A stretch of 64,000 bases of DNA from Panicum virgatum (GCF_016808335.1 NC_053146.1:24298637-24362636), one strand, 5' to 3'. Positions 31,188-42,020 are shown, numbered from the stretch's first letter. A program made the numbers and translations. Notes: generated from the sequence alone by a model not told the origin.

Positions 31188-31790
31188 CAGGTTAGGATAG
31201 ACCTCGACTAGTCACCCAAGTGGGAAAAACTTTTGATAAAATATCCACAAACTACTCGAGCCAGCGAGTAGGGTGTCCTAAATAAGGACCAGATTGATCT
31301 CTAAAATAGACCTGTTAGGATGAACTCCGTCGAGTTAACCAAGACGGAAATATTTTAGAAATATTAAAACTTACTCGAGCAAGGCGAGTAAGGTGTCCTA
31401 CCTAAGGATTGGAGTAATTTCTAAGATAGATCTGCTAGGATGAACCCCGTCGAGTTACCCAAGATGAAACAATCTTAAAAATATCCAAAATCTACTCAAG
31501 CCAGCGAGTAGGGTGTGCTAACCAAGGACTGGAGTAATTCTTAGGATAGATCTGTTAGGATGAACCCCGTCGGGTTACCCAAGACGAAACCATCGTAAGA
31601 ATATCCAAAACCTACTCGAGCTAGCGAGTAGGGTGTCCTAACTAAGGACTGGAGTAATTCCTAGGATAGATCTGTTAGGATGAACCCCGTCGGGTTACCC
31701 AAGACGAAACCATCATAAGAATACTTGGAGTAAACCATAGGATGAAGAACTACTCAATAGTTTCTCTATGTTGAGCAAAACATTTTGGAG
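31188..31790. repeat. Tat-B tandem array, about five units of 120 bp
   Basis: Units begin near 31188, 31312, 31432, 31552 and 31672, with the phrase ctgttaggatgaaccccgtcg. Each unit holds a hairpin CTACTCG-AGCCAG-CGAGTAG (7-bp perfect stem, 6-base loop; some units vary). The same array occurs in Tat-D at 56220-56800 in the same place relative to the end of pol. No coding potential. Confidence 0.9.
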
Positions 31791-32090
31791 TAGTGTTAGC
31801 GATGGGGTATAGGTCAGATGAGCGAGAGCAAAGTAGTCAATTTATAAGGAAATCAACTTTTTATGGAAGACTTGTCGTGATTACAACAATTGTAAAATGA
31901 CAGGCTCTGACTCTTATGACCTACCCCTTGCTCATATGTGAGCAATGGTTTACATGACTGAATAAAAATATTCGGGGGTAATACTAATCGGTATAGTGAT
32001 CGACTAGATTTTGGGTAAAGTTTCCTTTTACCGAAGGTGCCCCAAGGACTTTGCGGAGTGAGTTGCACTCGAAGATTGTATGAGAGCTCT

Positions 32091-32811
32091 TTAGGTGCAT
32101 GAAGTACTTGCGTATGAGCGTTTTGTTGATCTTTTCTCCGCCAAGAGATGTTTCTCCATGATGTTGGGTGCGAGGCTTACCCTGGGGAGGGTACTTGCCG
32201 GCTTGCGCTTCTTGAAGGATGAGGAGGCGTGTGCTGGAATGCGGTAGTTGGAAGAAGGGTTGTAGGCCTCTATTTTCTTGCGCTTCTTTCTCCTTGAGAT
32301 GATGACGTTGCGTGCGTCACGACCAATATTGATCACATTGCGGAGGTCGCTGATGGAGTAGTTGTAGTTGTCGCCTTGATGTTCTTGTTGGCGGTTGGCG
32401 ATGTGCTGGCGCCTGAACGCCCTCTTCTGGTTAAGCAGGTGACAATGCTCGTAGAGGTCCTCCGTTGCGGGCTGCTCTTCCAGTTGGACAGTAACTGTTA
32501 CTGCTGGAGGAGGTGCAAGCGGGTCTTGCTTGGTAGTAGGTTGGGCTTCTGTGACTGCGGGGGGAGTAGTTTCTATGTTGTCAGAAAGATACTCGTCATA
32601 GTCATCAGAATTGTAGTCGTCGAGGTTGAGACGTTCCATCGAATCGCCTTCTGACTCGTGGACTTCAGAGATGCGAACCATGAGGATTTCGCGGCAGAGA
32701 TCCTGAATTTCTTTTTCTTGTTTGCTTGCTGATGGGTCTAGGGGGGTGCTCTGCTGGAAGGGGGGATCTGTTGGCTGAGAGCTGAAAGCCTTAGGATCTT
32801 GTGAAGACCTA
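32091..32811 (-). CDS. Tat-B gag-like leader protein fragment
   Basis: Part of a 299-residue open frame whose first 60 residues are translated LTR and are not considered coding. The rest starts near DPKAFSSQPTDPP and has an acidic Tyr/Asp stretch (NLDDYNSDDYDEYLSDN), Pro-rich linkers and a basic C-terminus (ISRRKKRKKIEAY). Tat-D has a leader ORF of similar type at the same place (62398-63168, with ELADYESDFESYSLER). The capsid, nucleocapsid and pol parts that should follow are gone. It may have helped in RNA packaging; this is inference. Confidence 0.55.
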
Positions 32812-32982
32812 GCCAAGTATAATTGGAGTCCTACTACAACACAATCGGGTAGTTTTCTTTGTACCGCAGCTAGTTCTACACCTATTCGGGTAGTTACAAG
32901 AGAGATAAGGTACATCCATGAGCTATCCCTTACTCCAAAACATTCTATGCATATAAGCAGTCCCGCTGCCCCGGGTCTGATA
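32812..32982 (-). repeat. Tat-B 5' LTR, outer half only
   Basis: 171 bases that match the right-hand part of the LTR, from cctagccaagtataattgg to CCCCGGGTCTGATA. The inner half (starting TGTCGGTG) and the primer-binding site are missing, deleted between the gag leader and this point. Its outer edge is intact and next to GTGTT. Confidence 0.88.
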
Positions 32983-32987
32983 GTGTT

Positions 32988-33303
32988 CAAAATTTAGATT
33001 ACTCTTTTCTATTTTTGATTTAGGTTTTCCGGATCCTGAACTGGAAAATTATACTAGTGGGGTGAACGTAGATGAATCTGCCTTAGATTGTTACAATTGG
33101 AGAAGAAACCTCTTAGATTGTACCAGTATAACTGTATTTCTCATGGCAAAATCAAGTGACCACTGACCAGGGAGACAATCATGCAACAGCATGTGGAATT
33201 AAGAAACATATGCCTTTAATTTGGAGGAAAAAGAGTGGCAGTACCGTTCAACTCATAGCCAACGGCTGAGATTAGTCCACAACTCAAGCTTGTTTCATTT
33301 TAT
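32988..33303. other. intergenic DNA without a recognised feature
   Basis: AT-rich sequence that continues the insertion site of Tat-B. No ORF or repeat terminus is recognised. Confidence 0.35.
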
Positions 33304-33778
33304 TTCGTATCAAACTCATAAGGAGAAGCTCCGGTCTAGGGTATGGTGGCGTACCATGTCCGTTGTCTGATCGTGAAAACAGACTCTGACCAAGGTCTTT
33401 CCTAACACATATATAGGACGCGTCTAGCACTGGGTCAGCCGGGGCTCGAGCTCCTCCTACCCATGCTGGAAGCATGGAGCCCCTCCTAAACTCTTTCCCT
33501 ATAATTAAATTTGTAGCCATTGAAGCTTGAAAGAAGTAGCTATAGGTAGAAGATTTTTTTTCATATCAAACTGATAAGGAGAAGCTCCATCTAGGATATC
33601 GTGGCGTACCATGTCCGTTGTCTGATCGTGAAAGCAAACACTGACCAAGGCGTTTACGAGCAGATATATAGGACGGATCAAGCACTGGGTCACCTAGGAC
33701 TCAAGCCCCTCCTAAGATCCCCCTCCCCCCAAATTTGTAGCTATTGAAACTTGAAAGGAGTAGCTGTAGGTAGAAGAT
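33304..33778. repeat. diverged tandem duplication, two units of about 230 bp
   Basis: Unit 1 (33304-33553) and unit 2 (33558-33778) share ggagaagctcc, gtggcgtaccatgtccgttgtctgatcgtgaaa, atatataggacg, gcactgggtca and a final attgaa.cttgaaag.agtagct.taggtagaaga. Differences are spread through the units, so the duplication is old. Not coding. Confidence 0.85.
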
Positions 33779-34400
33779 GAAGAGAAAAAACTCTCATAGT
33801 ATATTTTTCTAGATCCGCCATACGATATTGTATAACTAATAAGAAGGTCATTGCTTTTTTTTTCTGACTTTTCCGGCCATATTTTGCTCACGGTGAAGAA
33901 AAAAAAGATGACATGGGGGGATTATAAAGCAAGGAATAACCATCAACACTCATGGGTTGGGAGACACACATGGCATGCATGCACCAACATTGTACTACTC
34001 CTATACATATAACAGCTTTAGAGAAAAGAAAGTCAATGGGTGATGCCGGTGTGATTTGGCGGGAACAAAGAAAGAAAGAAAGAGAGGTAGCGAGACCGGC
34101 CCCCACATTGTTGAGCCGTACTACCCAACACGCTGATGCAGTTCGTATCAGCACTAACCAGTGCCGGCTACAGTGCGTGCGTGAGCTGATGAAATTTTCA
34201 GGTAGTAGCAGCATGCAGTGTCGCAGGCGATTAGGAGCCGATTATTTAGTCACAAAAATAAAAGAGGGGATGCAGCTATTGCATTTGCAGCTGCGTGAGA
34301 GCCATGCGAGTTTGTTGACCACCTTTCGTAGTAACTTTTTTTTCCCCAGAACGTGTTTGGACACATATATATTTCATTAACAGTAACTCCAATCATTAAT
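33779..34400. other. intergenic DNA without a recognised gene
   Basis: Short overlapping ORFs on both strands without family resemblance; a (GAAA)n microsatellite near 34068-34084. Nothing else is recognised. Confidence 0.35.
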
Positions 34401-34675
34401 AGCAACTCCAGTAGACCTTTTGAAACAGTCTCTTGTCTCAAGTTTAAACAGTTAAGCTAAAAAATGCACTCCAGCAGGCCCTCTACTACTCTCTCTATTT
34501 TGAGGAGGCTTCCAAATTCCTTCTTCCATACTCTATTCCTTGGGGTCTCTAGGAAGCCATATATTATAAGTTAGAGTACTATTGGAGTTGGAGCAAATTT
34601 GAAGACCTCTAAAACAGAGGCAACCTCTATTTATCATTTATAGGATCTGATTAAAGAGCTTATGCTGGAGTTGCT
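34401..34675. mobile_element. MITE with agcaactccag termini
   Basis: Left end agcaactccagtagac, right end gcttatgctggagttgct; the outer 12 bases pair perfectly. The interior is AT-rich and non-coding. TAA occurs close to both ends, but the exact target duplication is unclear, so the superfamily is left open. Confidence 0.65.
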
Positions 34676-35097
34676 CTAAGAATATATATTTTTCTAAAAA
34701 ATGTAAAACTAGTATAATAACATCGTATATGTGAACACATCTACTTGTATATTGTATTTTTAAAAAACAAAACAAATACAACCACACCTACCAGGGCCGA
34801 ACGTGCTGGTGAGTGGTGGCTGTGGAAGCTTGAGCCACGTCGGTCGGAAAAAAAGTTGGATGGACACCGGGTCCATGTGCGCCACGGTGCGCCCCCGCCT
34901 CTAATGCCATCCAGTTCCGCATAAAGATGACAATGAGCACAGAAAACCTCCAAATCTGCGGATACCGAACCCGACGAACACAGATTCGGGTTTGAGTTTG
35001 TACTTGTGGGTACGGACGCGGATACAACTCTAAACCCAACGGATATTCGCTAACAGATTTAAAAATCTGATATCCGAACCCGCAAACCCGCTGACAC

Positions 35098-35700
35098 GTG
35101 AACCCCAATAACTATGTATATAGAAGATCTAGGGTTTCACTCCCCAATCCAAACCACTCCCCAGTCCCGGCCGCCACCCCAGCCCAGACCCCAGTCCCGC
35201 ACCCAGCACCCCCAATCCCCCATCTCCTCGAGCCCTTGCAGCACCGGCGGCGCAGTGTCGCACGGCCTGCTCGGCCGCTCCCACGCCGACCACCGCTCGC
35301 CCACCGGATGTCGCTCCCCGCCTGCCGCCGTTCCCTTGCCGGACGCCGCTCCCCCGCCGGCCGCCGCGCCTTCGCCGGCCATTGCTCCCTCGCTGGTGTC
35401 GCTCCCCGTCGGGCACCGCGCCTTCACCGGCTGTTGCTCCCTCGCCGGTGTCGCTCCCCGTCGGGCGCCGCTCCTCCGCCTCTGGCCTGCGGGCCATCCT
35501 CCTCGGCTCCTCCAGACCTCCACGGGCCACAGCTCCGGCCAGGCACTAGGGCCCTGACGCAGCAAGCCAGCAGCCAGCGCCCCTGCCTCAGGACCCCTGC
35601 CACCGACTGCCACCGACGCAGTGAAGCCAACGCCCAGCTCCATGCCACTCGATCTACCAACTCTTGTATTGGTTGTATGCTTTGTTTTGTGTTACTCTAA
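35098..35700 (+). CDS. GC-rich hypothetical ORF inside the hAT element
   Basis: 200 residues, Pro/Arg/Ala/Ser-rich. It contains a duplicated block of about 50 bases (tcgctccccgtcgggc, near 35398 and 35450). The opposite strand and another frame are also open, so the frame is uncertain. The base composition jumps sharply against the AT-rich flanks, as in host gene fragments captured by DNA transposons. No domain is recognised and translation is unproven. Confidence 0.25.
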   Translation: MNPNNYVYRRSRVSLPNPNHSPVPAATPAQTPVPHPAPPIPHLLEPLQHRRRSVARPARPLPRRPPLAHRMSLPACRRSLAGRRSPAGRRAFAGHCSLAGVAPRRAPRLHRLLLPRRCRSPSGAAPPPLACGPSSSAPPDLHGPQLRPGTRALTQQASSQRPCLRTPATDCHRRSEANAQLHATRSTNSCIGCMLCFVLL

Positions 35701-35940
35701 TACTCTACGCTGATTTTGATTTGAGATCTGATTTTGATTGGAGATGTTGGATGTATCATGTATTAGGGCATCCCTAGTGTTCATAATATAGAGGTCATAA
35801 ACCTCTTACGACCGACCTTATACATTACAGGAGCCGATTCTAAAAGGACCCTAAGCTCAAAAAGGTTGAGACTGGACCTCAAGCTTGAGGCTGCGTCTTA
35901 GAGAATAAAGAAATCGGAGGGAGAACAGTGTCAAAACTAA

Positions 35941-36296
35941 GGTTCTATTTAGTTCCCACCTCGTAAACACAAAAATGCAAAATTTTGTGAAGAAATATTG
36001 CTAATTTGAAGTACTAAATGAAGTCTATTTACAAAACTTTTTACATGGATGTGCTGTAAATCGCGAGACGAATCTAATGAGCCTACTTAATCCATGATTT
36101 GCAACAGTAATGATACAGTACCATCCGCTAAATACTAATTAATCATGGATTAATTAGCATCATTAGATTCGTATAGCGATTTACAACACATCTGTGCAAA
36201 AAGTTTTGTAAATAAACTTCATTTAGTACTTCAAATTAGTAAGATTACATCGTAAAATTTTTTTGCGTTTACAGCCGCATGGAACTAAACACGGCC
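35941..36296. mobile_element. Tourist-like MITE nested in the hAT element (MITE-I)
   Basis: 356 bases flanked by TAA (35938-35940 and 36297-36299). Termini ggttctatttagttcc and ggaactaaacacggcc; 13 of 16 pair. The interior is palindromic around gtaaatcgcgagacgaatctaatgag. It must be younger than the hAT copy. Confidence 0.85.
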
Positions 36297-36790
36297 TAAT
36301 ATGTGCGGCTCACGAATGGTGTGGTGGCACGGGAACTTGGGTGCCAAATGCTGACCGCATGCCAAGATTTTTTTTACTGCATGGTAGGATCCACGCTTAG
36401 AATCTCCTCGGTTTTAAACATAACAATGCCGACGTCATGCCTATGTGGGGCCCACCATAATACCGGCAGTGGCAGGATACACTACTGATGCCTTAGACTA
36501 TTTATTTGTTGACTTGGATTATATTTTTTTCCTAAAATTTGCGGGTATACAGGCGTACCCGCGGTCAAGTGGGTATCCGCGGATAGCAGGCTTGGGTATT
36601 ATTTTGTGCCTGTGACGGGTTGCGGGCGCGGGCGTGGACACGGATTTTGGTTCGCGGGTGCGGATCTACCAAGTCTATATCCACACAATTTTAGCCGTTG
36701 CCATCCATAGTTCCGCAGAAGGCCGATGGAAGACTCGTTCTCTAGCTCCTGCACTCGGCACCGGATGGGCATGGACACGGATCCGGTGCA

Positions 36791-36878
36791 GTACTGCACG
36801 TGCAGTTACTGCCGCTGACACGTGGGCCCCACGGCGCATGGGCCCACACGTCAGCGGCAGTAACTGCACGTGCAGTAC
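36791..36878. repeat. near-perfect hairpin with 39-bp arms
   Basis: Left arm 36791-36829 and right arm 36840-36878 pair at 37 of 39 positions around a 10-base loop (cacggcgcat). Each arm holds a second small palindrome, gcacgtgc (a G-box core CACGTG). It lies just right of the hAT element at the edge of a GC-rich segment. Confidence 0.9.
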
Positions 36879-37200
36879 GTCACTGAATCTCAATCCGATG
36901 GGCATCCCCATCACCAGAGGCTGTCGCATCCCTACGCCGCGAGCCCGAGCCACCGCGCGACCACCTGCCGCTGCCCCGGGCGCAGCCATTGCCGCCTCCC
37001 CCGGCTGGCCACCCTCCTTGACGCCCGCGGCTGACTTTACCCAGCGGCGCCTTGTCTCCCGCGGCCGCTTCCCCTCCGCCGCCGCTGCCCCTCCCGTCCG
37101 GCCGCGGGTGTCCTCCTCGGAGCACGCTTCACATGCCTCTATTTACAGATTCAGTCAGGTTCTGGTAGCGTTTCTTCTCTTCATTGGAGATTGAAACTTG
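36879..37200 (+). other. GC-rich segment with an open frame, possible gene fragment
   Basis: Part of an open frame that ends at 37194 (186 residues from 36634, but that start lies in the hAT end). Composition is Pro/Ala/Arg-rich and resembles the GC-rich first exons of grass genes. No domain, no clear promoter. It may be the first exon of a degenerate gene or a non-coding RNA. Confidence 0.2.
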
Positions 37201-38387
37201 TTCGGTTGACATCCAGTGAGCCATAGTTTCATCATTGATCTGGAGGGGATGTTAAGCACCGTTCTCTGCACATTCATGTATAGATAGTACTCTGTCCATT
37301 TGAAATTATTAGGCGTATACTAATATGATTTAAAAGAATCAAACTTCACAAATTCTAACCAACAGTTAGTCCATGGATGTGCACTCGGCATTCCGATTAA
37401 AATCTCAGTAGGCAGTAAATTCATAAGTGGTTTCATACTGATACAGTGATACTCTTCTTTATGCAATTATGCAGGATCACAAATTTACCAGTTCACTTCA
37501 GACAGGATGAGGCAGGCTAACAATCTGATGTTACCAGTGAGAACTGAAGACTGAAGAGGAGGCTGCTGAGCTCTGAAATCTAATGTTCATGCTTGTGAAC
37601 CGGAAGTAGAGTGTAGTTAGAAATTATACAATGTATGGACACAGATGGCTCGAGGAAGGCTCTAATCCTGATGTTGTGGCCTAATGCTCCTGACCAACTG
37701 CAGAGGGTACCAAAGATGAGGTCTCTTGATGCTTCTAGCCTGATATATAAAGTGTAGGGCTCAAATTGTACAATGTATGGATGTATTACGATGGTTGTTC
37801 TTGAACATGGCTGTCGTTCAGTTTGTATACAATGACATGTTTCTATTTTGGCTGATTTCAATTCAAGACAAAACACATTGCAAGGGATATGAATAATATG
37901 GTTCGCTCAAATGGATGACAAGTTCAAAATGGGGAATCCTATATAACAAAAAAAAGGCATATTTCTATACAAATTACAAGGAACATGTGAAGAAAAAATG
38001 GCAGATTTATTATAACAAAGAATAGTGCAAGACATGGGATGTTGCCATCAGATTTCACATTTCAGAAACTGTCAAACTGATAAAAAATGATAGGTTCCTT
38101 AACATCAAAAGAGCACAGTTACATAGATTCATGATTTTGCACTCCATCAAAATGTAACTTTCTAATAGTACTTTACGTTATAGAATCTTGATCAACTCCC
38201 ATTAAGAGACTTGTGTATCCCCTACCCCTGGTATGTATGGAGCAAGCACTATAGAAGGATTTGCAAATAAATTGAAGTGTGGCAGCATGGAACTAGAATA
38301 TCCACCTTGAAAAAAAGAGCATCCATGGCTCAAGATGGGCCAGCATTATAATCTAGTGTCATAGCATTAGAAAGTGTTAACAAACAA
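37201..38387. other. intergenic DNA without a recognised feature
   Basis: AT-rich. A phrase of about 15 bases (tacaatgtatgga) occurs at 37627 and again at 37769. No ORF with family resemblance. Confidence 0.35.
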
Positions 38388-38802
38388 TGTCGGTGTCTAC
38401 CTCCTAGCCTGCTCAGGGATACCCTTAGCAGTTGGGTTATAGGTAGGGATCGACTGCTCTGGAACTCGATGGTGCAAGGAACACAAAGATTTAGACAGGT
38501 TCGGGCCGCGAGTTGCGTAATACCCTACGTCCTGTGTGGTTGTCTATATTGCCTTAGGTGTTGATGTGTTTCGAGGGGGTCTCCGCCCGCCCATACATAT
38601 CCGGGGGGATAGTGTTACATGGAAAGTCCTAGCCGAGTACAGTTGGAGTTCTACTACAACATGATCGAGTAGTTTCCTTTGTACTACAGCTATTTCTACA
38701 CCTATTCGGGTAGTTACAAGAGAGGTAAGGTGCATCCATGAGCTATCCCTTACTCTAGAACATTCTATGCCTATAAACAGTCCTGCTGCCCCGGGTCTGT
38801 CA
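38388..38802 (-). repeat. Tat-D 3' LTR (left)
   Basis: 415 bases, TGTCGGTGTCTACC to GGGTCTGTCA, direct copy of 63203-63617 and close to 22273-22688. It is followed by the same interior spacer as Tat-B (gcccccgagc.cttcgtagcc). Confidence 0.9.
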
Positions 38803-39431
38803 AGCCCCCGAGCTCTTCGTAGCCAAGTCCTGCAGGCGTCGAGTACTTGGCTAGGCGTCTTCGAGTACTTCAAGTAGTCAGAACGTCCTTCTGGTTGCTT
38901 CCGGGCCTTCCTTCAGATTCGTCGAGTAGTCCTCCAAATACTTCCGGTTGCTCCGAGGCTGTGAGGTGTTGAAGTCCCGAAATCTTGATCATATATGGTG
39001 CGCGAAGTACTCGCACTCCATATGGAGTAGCCCCCGAGCATTAGGTTGAATCATAGAATCAGGCTGAGGGTCACTTCAGTCTTTTTTCTTCATTATTTTG
39101 CAAAAAAGTTGAAAAATAAATCTTTGACGCATGTATTTCGTAGCCCCTGAGTCTTGAATTTAAATCTCTCAATTTAAATTTGGGAATCCAAAACTCGTGA
39201 CGAATATACCACAAACTGCTCATAAAAAAGTAAACAATCGTTGATCTTCCAGATATTCATAGAATTGCCCCTGGGAATCTTATAAACCCGTGCGGTAACT
39301 TTTAGGGTTTTACCCCGTTGATTCCTGGCCGCCGTCACATTTGGATCCAAATTTCCCAATTACTTGTGCTCTCAGTTCTCCACACACTAGCCCCTCTCAT
39401 AGCCCCCGAGCTTAAGATCATATCTCGTGAC
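38803..39431. other. Tat-D internal spacer next to the 3' LTR
   Basis: Aligns with 22689 onward of Tat-B (gcgtcgagtacttgg, tatggtgcgcgaagtactcgc, ccatatggagtagcccccgag). Non-coding. Ends where the Athila LTR begins. Confidence 0.7.
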
Positions 39432-40799
39432 TGTTGACGGCTATTATTTCCCATTTTAACCGTCAACTTCTCGGGAATAAATGAGCTTCACACCATGTTC
39501 CATACATATTTTACTTATTTCTAATAAATTCCACAAGTTTTGCATGAGTTGTGGTTGCATGAACTAATATATCAAAAATGAGGCAAAACAGGGACAAACC
39601 CAGGCCGGCCGGCCTCACCTAGGCCGGTCGGCCTAGCACCTTCACTATGTGTGCCCCGTCTTCGGTACATGAGCAAAGAGACATGTGTACAAAGCCTCTA
39701 AACCAAGGATTGCAAGTTGGTTTGATCAAATAGACCGAAAGGCCTAGCACATGGATTAAAAGACCCACCTGCAGAACTTACCAAAATCTTTTGGGCCGGA
39801 ACACTACTATGGACTTCATACACATGTGGATCAAGATGTCGGCGAAACGGGAGGTCGAGATGTGCCAGACCCAGGCCGGCCGGCCTAGGAGAGTCCACCC
39901 GGCCTACAATTTTCAGCATTGAAGCCACGCAACCCACACCGTCATCTAGAGAAGATCAGGAGCGTCCACGAGAAGGTCGGCGCCAAACGGCAAAAATCCC
40001 ATGCCGGTCGGCCTAGGAGAGGCCGGCCGGCCCCACTTTGTAGCGTCTCAAGCTCAGTTTTTGGCATGGAACTTAAGCACAGCGACTACAACTGCGTACA
40101 ACTGACGCTAGGCCAAATTCCGACCTCGGAGTACTATAAATAGAGAGCAACACTCTCACTCTCAACACACACCAAAACGAGTTCTCTCTTCTCACTTTTA
40201 GTTTCTAGAGTAGGTTAGGTAGTCTGGGAGTTAGAGTCGAGTCGATCTTGTCTCGGGATTCCGGAGTCATCATCGGAAGTCGGATATAAGCTCTTGTATC
40301 TTTTCCTTTGACATTTATCAATTTAAGTAATTTTCTTTATCTTTTCGAGTCAGCTTTACTTTTCGCATTTATTACCTTTCCAAGTTATCTTACTTGTGTG
40401 CGGAAGTAATTCTCTAGCTTAGGCTTTGTACCTATCTTGTTTATCGGGATCTTACCTTACAGGTTTTCTCGCCCGGACTAGAGTATCTCAAGTTAGTGCT
40501 CTAGGTTGAGGGGGATTTCTCTTGTTCGCGACAAAAGAAATCCTAACACTGAGTACGGACGTGGTGTCTGGGGTTAGTGTTATCTAGAGAGTGTGTTCCA
40601 CCCCACGGAACTGTTGTGGTAGTCGATAGGTGGTGACAGCCCTATCTGTCCTTTGTAGTCCACCACGTTCGGGTGTTTTCATATCAGTAGTTGCAGGTTG
40701 CCGTTGGACTCCCCTTTCACCCCTTTCTGAAGTCCTTCCTCTTCCAGCCGCCGAAGTAAGCTTTAGGTTCCCGATAACTAGTTAGAAGCAAAGTTTAGT
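39432..40799 (+). repeat. Athila 5' LTR, left part
   Basis: Starts TGTTGACGGC. It carries several ggccggccggcctagg-type repeats (39600-39640, 39868-39905, 40000-40036) upstream of the TATA box at 40134-40145. It is broken at TTAGT (40795-40799) by Tat-C and continues at 53517. Confidence 0.8.
40134..40145 (+). promoter_or_regulatory. Athila LTR TATA box
   Basis: ctataaatagag, followed within 40 bases by a CT/CA-rich stretch (cactctcactctcaacacac) of the kind found at plant transcription starts. It would drive the genomic RNA of the Athila element. Confidence 0.65.
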
Positions 40800-42020
40800 T
40801 GTTATCGCCATAAATTAACAGGGTTAATTTATAGGCCGAAAGCAAGTTGGGCTTGAAGCAGGAGATTGAAGAAGGCTTGTAAATCGGCTCCTGCGTGAGC
40901 GTTTGGGCCACATGGGCCATATATCTTTAGATTTAGTTCAAGATTAGAGATAGAGTCCGATCGGGACAAGATTAGTTTAGATTGTTTCCCAAGTCTCCGG
41001 ACTATAAATATGTACCCTATGTTATTCATGAAAAAAGAACGTCATCACGACTCACAAACAACAACTCTCGGCGCATCGCCATCCCTAATCTTAGGGTTTC
41101 ATCCAAGTAAGCGCCATGCTGCCCTGATCGCTTCTCGCGATCAGGGTAGCGTTGTTCTTACCTTTACCTTGGTATTACTCATACTGAAGCGTTTTTTGAT
41201 GGCGAGTAGTACTAGTTATGTCGATGTTCATAGCATGGCTTTTAGTAGATCTATCATGCTTTATTGTTTATCATCTACGAACATCATGTTGTCTTTATGC
41301 GATCATGTCATCATCTTATACTAGCTCTCGTTGCATAGAGTTAGCTGCGTAAAGGCAACACCCTGCTTCTTTTATGTCTGGTAGATCTAATCTGTTATGG
41401 TTTGCTCTTATTCTTAAGAGTTGGCGTAATATCTGCTAGGTTAGGCCTTACAAACGGGTTGGATGATCCGGTGGCGTGTTAGATGCTCTGCTCTAGTCTT
41501 AACAGGGAATTGATCCGGGAATCGGCTCTTGCTAGTTCTTAGGCCTCTGTTTTGGTTATGGTTTAGTTATCTGTTACGTTTATTAGGCCCAATCACGTAT
41601 AGGATGTTCCGATCTAACAGTAAAAGCTTTTACCGTTGTGGATTAGATTTATTAGATTTAATTGAAGCAGCTTTACAGTTATTCGCTTTAATCATCAATA
41701 TCCGGATGCAAACAGATCCCATCTGACACCGAGACTCGATCGGCTCTTTAAAGCCGATGCAAGAGTCATCTCGGGGAGCCGACCACGGCTCGGACTTATG
41801 TTTCCACGTGTTTGTGTATGCAGGCAAATCATTGCAAGCACGTTCGCACCTTCCTGATCGGGTATAGGTCAGGTGGCACTCACTGCGTCTTCACAAGCCG
41901 CGGCGTGTGCTGGAATTGCGGGCCATCGACGAGGGAGCAGTGCCTGCCAGCGCCCCAGCGACCTCCCGGCTCTTCTTGTTTCCTGTTGCTGCTCGCCGGT
42001 GGGTTTTGACCGACTACACA
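40800..42020 (+). repeat. Tat-C left LTR, inverted relative to the right LTR
   Basis: 1,221 bases, TGTTATCGCCATAAATT to CGACTACACA. It matches the reverse complement of 52280-53516 with few mismatches, and includes a TATA box (actataaatatg, 41001-41012) and a small hairpin (ccctgatcgc..gcgatcaggg, near 41129). In a normal minus-strand element this LTR would read in the other direction. Confidence 0.9.

Larger units (their letters stand above)
22273..32982 (-). mobile_element. Tat-B: pol-less Tat-lineage LTR retrotransposon
   Basis: Minus-strand element bounded by GTGTT at 22268-22272 and 32983-32987. It has a 3' LTR (left), a long spacer, an intron-containing plus-strand aORF, a 120-bp tandem repeat array, a gag-like leader and the outer part of the 5' LTR. 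Protease, RT, RNase H and integrase are all absent, so it is non-autonomous. Two Copia solo LTRs are nested inside. Without those two insertions it is about 7.6 kb. The 5' LTR has lost its inner half together with the primer-binding site. Confidence 0.88.
34922..36709. mobile_element. non-autonomous hAT transposon with 8-bp target duplication
   Basis: Flanked by GTTCCGCA at 34914-34921 and 36710-36717 (9 bases match if the preceding A is counted). The terminal inverted repeats are TAAAGATGACAA (left) and TATGGATGGCAA (right, reverse complement), 9 of 12 identical and close to the grass hAT consensus TA/CAGGGATGGCAA. Subterminal regions are full of gggta/cccg motifs (34960-35100 and 36540-36660). 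No transposase is present. It carries a GC-rich ORF and a nested Tourist MITE. Confidence 0.85.

Noticed and set aside
31188..31790. CRISPR-like or satellite array
   Set aside because: Repeats are adjacent 120-bp units without unique spacers, lie inside a plant retrotransposon, and recur at the same place in Tat-D, so they are element-internal repeats.
32812..32990. First 60 codons of the Tat-B 299-codon ORF as protein
   Set aside because: They are translated LTR; the same LTR gives similar chance peptides at 22622-22807 and 38544-38873.
35129..35660. Minus-strand Gly/Arg-rich ORFs in the hAT element
   Set aside because: Shadows of GC-rich DNA; no evidence for either strand being preferred.
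36634..37194. 186-codon plus-strand ORF as a host gene
   Set aside because: It starts in the hAT terminal region and crosses the hairpin; only the GC-rich second half could be gene-like, and no domain or splice chain supports it.
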